A stretch of 40,254 nucleotides of DNA from Acidobacteriota bacterium (GTDB taxonomy: Bacteria > Acidobacteriota > Vicinamibacteria > Vicinamibacterales > UBA2999). Under the pieces are notes generated by a model. It saw nothing but the letters and a program-made list of their open reading frames with translations. It had not been told where the DNA came from and searched no databases. Location: NCBI GenBank assembly GCA_022842985.1, contig JALHON010000007.1:1-40254 (forward strand), given 5' to 3'. A program made the translations under genes and the position numbers. Of the stretch, positions 32,576 to 39,181 are shown in pieces; position 1 is the first letter of the stretch; each line of letters starts with the position of its first letter.

Positions 32576-33616
32576 CTACGGCGGCGTCGACGTGCCAGAC
32601 CGCGTCAGGAAGCGCTCGATGGCGTCGGGGTTGAAGCGGGCCACACTGAACGGGTGCGGGAGCGCTGTCTCGAAGGTCGTCGCTTTGAGCGCGCCCTGGC
32701 CGTTGGCGAGGATGAGCAGCGTGGGCGGCAGTCCGCGCGCGGTCGCGAACGTGCTGGTCTCGAAGCCGTACTGGCGATCGCGATAGGTCACGCGCGGCCA
32801 TTCGCTGCCCGCCCCGACCACCGCCACGGCCCGGACGAAGTAGTCGCGCTCGGTCGCCGCCTGCTGCAGCACGCCACCCACGGGGTAGCGATAGTGGAAC
32901 GCGGCGTCGTCGGCACCGGCGGCGCGATAGATCCTGCCCGTGGACGTGAGGGCGGCGGCACCGATCTGCCCCTCGGGTGGGGAAAAGAGCGTCACGCCGC
33001 CGCTTCGGGCCGCCGAGGCCGCCGCGAGCAGCCGATCGAGCTCGTCACGCGGCAGGCCGACGGAGGCAGGGGTGGCGTCGGCGAATCGCTCCTCGTCCAA
33101 GAGGCCGTCGGTGAGCTTCCGGATGTGGATCGTGTGGTCGGTGGCGCGGCCGCAGACCAGCATCAGCGCCTCGTACTCCGTCGTGGCGCGCAGGTAGTCG
33201 CGGCAGTCGCCACACCCGCGGCTGTCGCCACAGCTCTGCGCGTAGAAGGCGATGAACGGCACGCGCCTGGCCGCGTCGGCGCCGAAGCGCGCGATCACGT
33301 GGTTCATGACCGAAACCTCGCCGTGGACGGCCTGGGGCCAGGGGTACTCGGTGTTTCCACCCACCACCACGTGCTCGTCGCCGCCGGCGCTGACGACCGT
33401 GGCCGCGCGCACGTGGAACTGGGAGATCGACGGGTCGGTGCCGGCATGTTCGGCTGCGTCGAGTGCCCGGCCGATGCGGGCGACGAGCGCGGCATCCGTG
33501 GTCTTGATCGGCGAGTCGGCCGCAAGACTCCACGTCGGCGCCTGCGGCGCCGGTTGACAGCCCGCCGCCACGAGGCCGACGACGATGGCGCACGTGACGG
33601 TCAGGCGGCCCGACAT
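32576..33616 (-). CDS. Predicted lipoprotein with tandem cytidine-deaminase domains
   Basis: A 346-residue protein with a lipoprotein signal (IVVGLVAAGC, lipidated Cys20), so it should be anchored outside the cytoplasm. Residues about 60-180 form a cytidine deaminase domain: VVVGGNTEYPWPQ, then VHGEVSVMNHV with zinc ligand His98 and proton-shuttling Glu100, then GCGDCRDYL with zinc ligands Cys135 and Cys138. The canonical motif is (C/H)-A-E and P-C-x-x-C, so the site is intact but variant. Residues about 205-330 repeat the fold (IGAALTSTGRIY-like, LLILANGQGALKATTFETALPHPF) without zinc residues, as in the two-domain Escherichia coli enzyme. Cytidine deaminases are normally cytosolic. The start overlaps the upstream amidohydrolase stop by one base. 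Confidence 0.82.
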   Translation of the reverse strand: MSGRLTVTCAIVVGLVAAGCQPAPQAPTWSLAADSPIKTTDAALVARIGRALDAAEHAGTDPSISQFHVRAATVVSAGGDEHVVVGGNTEYPWPQAVHGEVSVMNHVIARFGADAARRVPFIAFYAQSCGDSRGCGDCRDYLRATTEYEALMLVCGRATDHTIHIRKLTDGLLDEERFADATPASVGLPRDELDRLLAAASAARSGGVTLFSPPEGQIGAAALTSTGRIYRAAGADDAAFHYRYPVGGVLQQAATERDYFVRAVAVVGAGSEWPRVTYRDRQYGFETSTFATARGLPPTLLILANGQGALKATTFETALPHPFSVARFNPDAIERFLTRSGTSTPP

Positions 33617-35052
33617 CAGTTGAAGCCCTTCGCCACCGCGGCTTCGATCCGGCGGCCGATCTCGCGCATCTTGGCGGTGACCTCTCGCACGTCGACGGTC
33701 ACGAGCTTCCGGTCCTCCATGACCACCCGGCCGTGGACGATCGTGGTCTCGACGTCCTTTGGGCTCGCGGCATACACGAGCGCCGAGTACACGTCGTAGC
33801 GCGGCACCATGGCGGTGGCGTCGCCGTCGAGCACGATCAGATCCGCGCGCTTCCCGACCTCGAGCGAGCCGATGCGGTCCTCCATGTGAAGGGCGCGCGC
33901 GCCGCCACGGGTCGCCATCTCGACGACATCGACGGCCGGCATCACGTTCCGATTTCGGGCGTTCAGCTTGTGGATCTTCGCGACGTAGCCCAGTTGGCCC
34001 ACGATGTCGAGCGTGTTGCCGCTCATGGCCCCATCAGTACCCAGGCCGAGCCGCAGCCCCTGCTTGAACATGTCGAGGGCCGGCGACACGCCCTTGGCGG
34101 ACTTGCTGTTGGCGACCACCGCATGGGCGACGCCGACGTCGCGCCGCTTCAGGATCTGGATATCGGAGTCGTTGACGAAGATGCAATGGGCCGCGAGCAC
34201 CCGCCGGTTGAGGAAGCCGATCGACTCGAGGTATTCGACCGGCGTCTGGTTGCGCTCCTTGCGGAAGCGCTCCATCTCATCGGCCATCTCGGCCACGTGC
34301 ATCAGCACCGGGAGGTCGAGCGTCTCGGCCTCGGCGGCCACCTGGCGCAAGTGCGCTTCGTCGAGCGAATAGGGCGCGTGCGGCGCCAGGGCCGGCGTGA
34401 TGAGCGCGTGGTTGCGGTAGCGGGCGGCGAACGTCCTGCCGTAGGCGAGGCCGCCGTAGGGCTCCGGGGCATCGGGCGCCGGGAAGTCGAGGATCGTCTC
34501 GCCAAGCACCCCGCGGAGGCCGATCTTCTCGGCGGCTCTGGCGACTTCGTCTTCGAAGTAGTACATGTCGACGAACGTCGTCACGCCGCCCTCGACCATC
34601 TCGACCATGCCGTGCAGCCCGCCCCAATAGACGAGCTCGCGGTCGATGAGGGCCTTTTCGAGCGGGAAGATCAGCTTGCGGAGGCGATCGGGCTCGTCGT
34701 CACCCAGGCCACGAAAGACGGTCATCGAGGCGTGCGTGTGCGTGTTGATGAGACCTGGCATCACGATGCCGCCGCCCGCGTCGATGGTCTTCGTCGCGGC
34801 GAACCCATCCGCGACCGACGCGGGTCCCACGGCCACGATATCGGAGCCACGGACGACCACGACGCCGCCGTCGATGACGTCTCGGCGTTCGTTCATCGTC
34901 ACGACCAGGGCGTTGGTGACAATCAGGTCGGCGCTGGCCACGTCGGCACGGCCCGACGGTCCACAGCCGAGGGCCGAGAGGCAGGCGGCCAGGAGCGCAC
35001 TCGCAAGCAGGACGGCACGAGGGGCGGACAGGGTCGTCACAGTGCCGGTCAT
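33616..35052 (-). CDS. Predicted exported amidohydrolase of the MTA/SAH-deaminase type
   Basis: A 478-residue metal-dependent hydrolase. The N-terminus is a lipoprotein-like signal with a good lipobox (SALLAAC, Cys24; a second Cys at 30 is possible). The domain begins DLIVTNALVVTMNERRDVIDG and keeps the metal and catalytic residues of the S-adenosylhomocysteine / 5-methylthioadenosine deaminase branch: NTHTHASMTVFRGL (His105, His107), PHAPYSLDEAHL, MHVAEMADE, AHCIFVND and LGTDGAMSGNTLDI. The likely reaction is deamination of an adenine nucleoside, but related guanine and triazine deaminases share these motifs. It is translationally coupled (TGATG) to the cytidine-deaminase-like lipoprotein gene, so a pair of extracytoplasmic nucleoside deaminases is inferred. 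Export is inferred only from the signal. Confidence 0.88.
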   Translation of the reverse strand: MTGTVTTLSAPRAVLLASALLAACLSALGCGPSGRADVASADLIVTNALVVTMNERRDVIDGGVVVVRGSDIVAVGPASVADGFAATKTIDAGGGIVMPGLINTHTHASMTVFRGLGDDEPDRLRKLIFPLEKALIDRELVYWGGLHGMVEMVEGGVTTFVDMYYFEDEVARAAEKIGLRGVLGETILDFPAPDAPEPYGGLAYGRTFAARYRNHALITPALAPHAPYSLDEAHLRQVAAEAETLDLPVLMHVAEMADEMERFRKERNQTPVEYLESIGFLNRRVLAAHCIFVNDSDIQILKRRDVGVAHAVVANSKSAKGVSPALDMFKQGLRLGLGTDGAMSGNTLDIVGQLGYVAKIHKLNARNRNVMPAVDVVEMATRGGARALHMEDRIGSLEVGKRADLIVLDGDATAMVPRYDVYSALVYAASPKDVETTIVHGRVVMEDRKLVTVDVREVTAKMREIGRRIEAAVAKGFN

Positions 35053-35053
35053 C

Positions 35054-35275
35054 CTACTGCATCGGCCACGTGTGCGGACGCCGAGGCCGTGGGTGAGGAG
35101 CAGGAGCGTTCCACACTTCGTCCTCGGTCGCGAACGATGACAGCGCGTCGACCAGGATATGGCCCTGCGAGGTCGGCGCATCGGGCGCGCCATCGGCCGG
35201 TACCACACGCGTGGCGCCGCGGGCGCCGAGGCCGGCCACGCGCAACGGCTGGTTCTCGCAGTGATGCGAACCCGT
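35054..35275 (-). pseudogene. Unidentified coding-like fragment
   Basis: A minus-strand frame open from 35275 to a TAG at 35054 has coding-like codon use in its first two thirds. It contains readable protein-like segments such as CENQPLRVAGLGARGATRVV and GHILVDALSSFATEDEVWNAP, but has no ATG and begins right after an in-frame stop. I do not recognise the family. It may be the C-terminal remnant of a lost gene, or a TTG-started small protein (from 35245). It occupies the 294-base gap between the amidohydrolase and the divergent M20 gene, which must also hold their promoters. Confidence 0.3.
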
Positions 35276-35346
35276 TCATGGTTGGGCTGGACATCAGTGC
35301 GCGGCATCAACTGCTGCGGACGTCCGCGCGTGGTAACGTCCGCCGC

Positions 35347-36651
35347 ATGCCGCTTCCGCCCCTGTCACGCCGCGACTTCCTCGTGACCACCGCCGGTCTC
35401 ACGGCCGCGTCCGGCATCGTGCACGGCCAGGGCGCCACGGGACGCGCAATGACGCCGGCGCGTTCGCCCGTGCCCGTCGACGACCGCGCCGTACTCGATC
35501 TCGTGGCGGCGCTCGCGCGCATGCCGAGCTTCACGACCGAAGAGCGCCAGGTCGCCGAGTTCCTGCACGCGCTGTTCCTGCGCGAAGGGCTGCAGGCCGA
35601 GTTCATGGAGGTCGATCCGGGCCGCGTGCAGGTCATCGGCCGGCTGCGCGGCAGCGGCGGCGGCCGTTCCCTGATGCTCAACGGGCACATGGACATCGAC
35701 CCGCTGCCCTCGGGCATGACGCGCGATCCGTGGACGCCCACGATCGAAGGCGATCGCTACTACGGCGCCGGCATCGGCAACATGAAGGGTGGCCTCGCGG
35801 CCATGGTCGCCGCCACCCTCGCGGCGAAGCGGGCCGGTGTCTCACGCCGCGGCGACGTGGTCGTCGCGTGCGTGGTCGGCGAGCTGCAGGGCGGCATCGG
35901 CACCGCGCGGCTCGTGCGCTCGGGCCTGCGCACCGACGCCGCGATCGTCGGCGAGCCGCACGGCGCGATGAACGTCCTGATCAAACACGCCGGCGTGCTG
36001 CAGTTCGCCGTTCACGTGCTCGGCAAGACCGCGCACATCTCGCGCAAGGACGAGGGCGAACACGCCATCCTGCGCGCCGGCGAGGCCGTGGTGGCGCTCG
36101 AGCGCATGACGCTCGACGGCCCGGCCGATCCCGACCTGCCGGGCCTGCCGCGTCTCAACGTGGGCAGCATCATCGGCGGCCGCGGCCGCGACGTGGAACT
36201 GCGCGGCCCCAACTGGGTGCCCGACTTCGCGACGCTCTACGTCGACGTGCGCTTCACCCAGGGCATGACGCCCGACAGCATCCTGGCGCAGGTGCGCCAG
36301 ACACTCGGGCGGATCCCCGGTCTGCGCTTCGAGATCGAATATCCGATGGAGGCGAAGCGACGCATCTTCCGCGAGGTGATGCTGCCGTTCTCGATCCCGC
36401 GCGAAGCGCCGTTCGTGCGCGAGGTGGCGGCGTCGGTCACGGAGGTGTCGGGCGTGGCGCCGCACGTCGGCGTCGTGCTGCCCAACGGCTACTCGGGGAA
36501 CGACACGTCGCACCTTGCGGCCGCCGGCATCCCGTGCGTGCTCTACGGCCCGTCGGGCGACATGGACGGCGCCGACCGCTGGACGTCGGTGTCACAGATC
36601 CTGACGTGCACCCGCGCCTACGCCGACATGATCCGCCGCGTCTGCGGCTGA
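35347..36651 (+). CDS. Tat-exported M20-family peptidase/deacetylase-like protein with altered metal ligands
   Basis: A 434-residue protein of the M20 (ArgE/DapE/carboxypeptidase G2) family. It starts with a twin-arginine signal (LSRRDFLVTTAGLTAASGIVHG), so it should be folded before export. His114 and Asp116 in NGHMDID are kept, as are Glu203 in VGEPHG and a late His in GNDTSHLAAAG. The bridging Asp of the usual DMKGG motif is Asn145 (GNMKGG). The usual Glu-Glu pair reads VVGELQGG (Glu179, Leu180), so one metal ligand is missing. A dimerisation domain lies between residues about 210 and 320. The frame is open far upstream, but only as antisense of the amidohydrolase. It is followed by a strong hairpin. 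Confidence 0.87.
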   Translation: MPLPPLSRRDFLVTTAGLTAASGIVHGQGATGRAMTPARSPVPVDDRAVLDLVAALARMPSFTTEERQVAEFLHALFLREGLQAEFMEVDPGRVQVIGRLRGSGGGRSLMLNGHMDIDPLPSGMTRDPWTPTIEGDRYYGAGIGNMKGGLAAMVAATLAAKRAGVSRRGDVVVACVVGELQGGIGTARLVRSGLRTDAAIVGEPHGAMNVLIKHAGVLQFAVHVLGKTAHISRKDEGEHAILRAGEAVVALERMTLDGPADPDLPGLPRLNVGSIIGGRGRDVELRGPNWVPDFATLYVDVRFTQGMTPDSILAQVRQTLGRIPGLRFEIEYPMEAKRRIFREVMLPFSIPREAPFVREVAASVTEVSGVAPHVGVVLPNGYSGNDTSHLAAAGIPCVLYGPSGDMDGADRWTSVSQILTCTRAYADMIRRVCG

Positions 36652-36677
36652 GCGCGGGCGCGCCGCTGCTGCGCCAC

Positions 36678-36711
36678 GCTGCAGGCGAAGACCGGAGCCT
36701 TCGCCTGCAGC
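36678..36711. terminator. Strong hairpin between convergent genes (likely bidirectional terminator)
   Basis: A perfect 13-base inverted repeat (GCTGCAGGCGAAG and its complement) encloses an 8-base loop. It lies 27 bases after the M20 stop and 18 bases after the stop of the convergent SPFH gene. No T-run follows on either strand, which is common in GC-rich genomes. Position and symmetry support termination of both transcripts. Confidence 0.7.
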
Positions 36712-36728
36712 ACGAGGGGCCTACGCGC

Positions 36729-37667
36729 CTACTGGGGCGGTGGGGGCAACGGCCGCGCCGGGGCGGCCGGGACGACGGGCAGCGGCACCGGCGGGCTCGT
36801 GGCCCCGGCATCTGCACCCGCGACCGGACGAGGCGCACTGGCGGTGGCGCCGACGTCATTCGTGAGCAGCATCGGCGCCTTGCCATCGGTGACGATCACC
36901 TTCGCGTTGCTGCTGCGAGCGAGTTCGCGAAACGCCTCGATCGACTGATACGAGATGATCGCCGGCGTCAGCCCCTGGGCGATGATGGCCCAGGAGTCGC
37001 GAATGCCCTGCGCTTCGATGGTGCGCCGCTCGGCCTCCTGCTTCTCGCGGTCGAGCACGAACCGCATCTGTTCGGCTCGCTGCTCGGCTTCCAGCTTCTC
37101 TTCGATCGCCCGCGCCAGGTCGCTCGGCAGGCGGATGCTCTTGAGCAGGACGTTCTCCACCACGAACCCGCGCGGCTCGAGCGTCTCCATCATGCGTGCC
37201 TTGATGGCCTGTTCGATCCCGGTACGCGTGCCGCTGTGCATGTCCTTCGCCATGTAGCGCGCCGACACATCGGCGGCGGCGGACCGGAACACCGGGATGA
37301 TCACGTCTTCCTCGAACCGGATACCGCTGGTCTCGAGGATCTGGCGGACGGCCTCCGGTTTGGCCCGATAGAGAATCGAGACCTCGGCGGCGACGTTCAG
37401 CCCCTCCTTCGACGGCATGTCGAGCATCACCTCGCGGTTGACGACGCGCGCGGGGACCTTCAGCACCGAGTTGACGCCGGGCATGACGAACGGGGCGCCA
37501 GGCTGCAATGGCCCGCTGGAGATGCGGCCGAATCTGGTCTTCACGCCGATCTCGTCCTGCCGGATCGTCGCGCAGGCGGTGAGCGTGGACAGCAGGCACG
37601 CCGCGACAGCCGCGCGGCCGGCGAACGCAACGAGCCACCGTCGGTCCGGAGCGAAGGATGTGCACAT
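36729..37667 (-). CDS. SPFH/Band 7 (prohibitin-like) domain lipoprotein
   Basis: A 312-residue protein. The N-terminus has a lipoprotein signal (AAVAACLLSTLTAC, lipidated Cys32). Residues about 38-200 form an SPFH/prohibitin domain (QDEIGVKTRFGRISSGPLQPG, VNREVMLDMPSKEGLNV, ILYRAKPEAVRQIL, LEPRGFVVENVLLKSIRLP). A long charged helix follows (AIEEKLEAEQRAEQMRFVLDR), probably a coiled coil that drives oligomerisation, and then a Pro/Ala-rich tail. SPFH proteins build membrane-associated rings and often regulate proteases, but they are usually anchored by a transmembrane helix. Lipid anchoring would place this one in the periplasm. A GTG start at 37721 is possible but would spoil the signal. No NfeD or protease partner gene is adjacent. 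Confidence 0.85.
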   Translation of the reverse strand: MCTSFAPDRRWLVAFAGRAAVAACLLSTLTACATIRQDEIGVKTRFGRISSGPLQPGAPFVMPGVNSVLKVPARVVNREVMLDMPSKEGLNVAAEVSILYRAKPEAVRQILETSGIRFEEDVIIPVFRSAAADVSARYMAKDMHSGTRTGIEQAIKARMMETLEPRGFVVENVLLKSIRLPSDLARAIEEKLEAEQRAEQMRFVLDREKQEAERRTIEAQGIRDSWAIIAQGLTPAIISYQSIEAFRELARSSNAKVIVTDGKAPMLLTNDVGATASAPRPVAGADAGATSPPVPLPVVPAAPARPLPPPPQ

Positions 37668-37838
37668 GGCAGGGCACCCCGAATGTGCGAAGCGCGAGTC
37701 GTCGCGATAGACGGCCGCCACGCGGATCTGGCACGCGCCCGATGCCGCGTTCCGGCCGCGAAGGTCTCGCGCGTTCCGCGACGCCGGAACCGGCCTACCC
37801 GTGCGCTCTCGCCGGCGCAGTGTTGACGGGTCGCCCGC

Positions 37839-37861
37839 GCCTGTTGCCCGTGCGAACAGGC
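37839..37861. repeat. Inverted repeat in a divergent intergenic region
   Basis: GCCTGTT and its exact complement AACAGGC are separated by nine bases. The repeat lies within the 336-base spacer between the SPFH gene and the divergent membrane-protein gene. It could be a regulator-binding dyad or chance. The rest of the spacer shows no convincing promoter, although TTGACG occurs at about 37823, and no recognisable gene. Confidence 0.3.
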
Positions 37862-38003
37862 GGCACTACTCCCCTTCGTTCGACACCACGGTACGCGCCA
37901 TGAACCTACCCCGTCTATTCGAAAGTCCGGATGGCGAGCATAGAGAAATCGCGACATGGGCGCCGACCTACCATCAGCGAACGTGATCCGCGACACTGTC
38001 GGC

Positions 38004-39170
38004 ATGGAAATGTCCGCGGGCTGGATCGTGGCCGCCTTCTTTGCCGTCGGCCTGCTCATTCCTGTTGCGATCGTCGTCGAGGAACTGCGGTCGCAGAAGC
38101 GACACCGGGACGCCCTGACGGCGGCTGTGCAGGGCCGCGACGTGGATGGGCGCTGGATCCACGGCACGCGAGACAGCCGGCCGTGGCGGCTGCGCATCGC
38201 GGAACGCAGACATGAGGGACGGCAGATCGAGATGATCGTGCCGGCGCAGCTGGCGCAGTCCGTCGAGGTGCACCGCCGGGACGCGGTGGACCGGGCGGCC
38301 GCCGCCCTGGGCCTCCTGCAGCATCGGCCGACAGACGACCGCGGGTTCGACGACGCGTTCATCGTCCTTGCGGCCACCGACCCGGCGTCCTCACCTGCCG
38401 ATGCGGCCGGGCCGGTGTCGGCCGACACGCGGGCGGCGTTGCGGCGGATGGTGCCTGACGGGCTCGAGAGCTTCATCTGGTCGACGCAGGACCAGGCAGT
38501 GGTGGCACGCTGGCGAAGCGGCCGCACCGCGGCCGACGACGCGCGTCAGGTCGGCGCGGTCCTGGACCTGGCGGCGGCCACGTCGACGCCGGGTGTACCC
38601 GCGGAGGGCGAACTCGCCGCGCGGCCCGCGCAGGCCGACGCGCTCGGCGAGCGCATCATCGTCGCGTCGCTCGTGGTGATCGCCATGTTCGCGGGCGGTA
38701 CGTTCGCGGCGATCGCGCTGGACGCGGCGTTCACGCCGGTGAACCGCGGGCCGCTGTTGTCGGCAGCCACGGCGGCCGCGGGTCTGGCATCGCTCGCGTG
38801 GGGCCGGATCAGCTGGCGTCTCCGCGGTCGTCAGGTCAGAGACTATCGAGCCTGGCTGCCGATGATGGTCGTGGCGTTTCCCGCGTTCTGGGTGGTGGCG
38901 TATGCCGCCGCGGTGGGCATCAATGGTGCCGCCGACAACGCGGCACCATCGCTGGTCGAGGGCCTGGTCGAGGCGAAGACGCGCGTGCCGCGCAGCGGCA
39001 CGGCCGACTACGGCCTGCGCACGACCGCCGGGAGTTTCCCGGTGACCGCGACCCTTTTCAACGAGGCGCGTGCGGGCGACACGCTCCGCGTGCGCACGCA
39101 CGCCGGGCGCCTGGGCGTGCCGTGGCGCGAGCCACGCGGTGACATCCGGCTGGTCGGTGAGGGTCGGTGA
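38004..39170 (+). CDS. Membrane protein of unknown function with four predicted helices
   Basis: A 388-residue protein that I do not recognise. One helix lies at the N-terminus (GWIVAAFFAVGLLIPVAIVV, about residues 4-23). A soluble stretch of about 200 residues follows, then three helices: IIVASLVVIAMFAGGTFAAIA, LLSAATAAAGLASLAWG and WLPMMVVAFPAFWVVAYAAAV. The final 90 residues (VPRSGTADYGLRTTAGSFPV, LRVRTHAGRLGVPW) look like a small beta-rich domain, probably outside the membrane. In-frame ATGs at 37956, 38004 and 38010 are available. 38004 is preferred because it puts the first helix at the N-terminus. The next gene begins 11 bases after its stop, so the two are probably one operon. Confidence 0.75.
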   Translation: MEMSAGWIVAAFFAVGLLIPVAIVVEELRSQKRHRDALTAAVQGRDVDGRWIHGTRDSRPWRLRIAERRHEGRQIEMIVPAQLAQSVEVHRRDAVDRAAAALGLLQHRPTDDRGFDDAFIVLAATDPASSPADAAGPVSADTRAALRRMVPDGLESFIWSTQDQAVVARWRSGRTAADDARQVGAVLDLAAATSTPGVPAEGELAARPAQADALGERIIVASLVVIAMFAGGTFAAIALDAAFTPVNRGPLLSAATAAAGLASLAWGRISWRLRGRQVRDYRAWLPMMVVAFPAFWVVAYAAAVGINGAADNAAPSLVEGLVEAKTRVPRSGTADYGLRTTAGSFPVTATLFNEARAGDTLRVRTHAGRLGVPWREPRGDIRLVGEGR

Positions 39171-39181
39171 TTGGGGGAGGC

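Noticed and set aside
33733-35346. Upstream extension of the M20 protein frame
   Set aside because: The extra 538 codons are antisense to the amidohydrolase, which has a complete set of active-site motifs. The Tat signal marks the true start at 35347.
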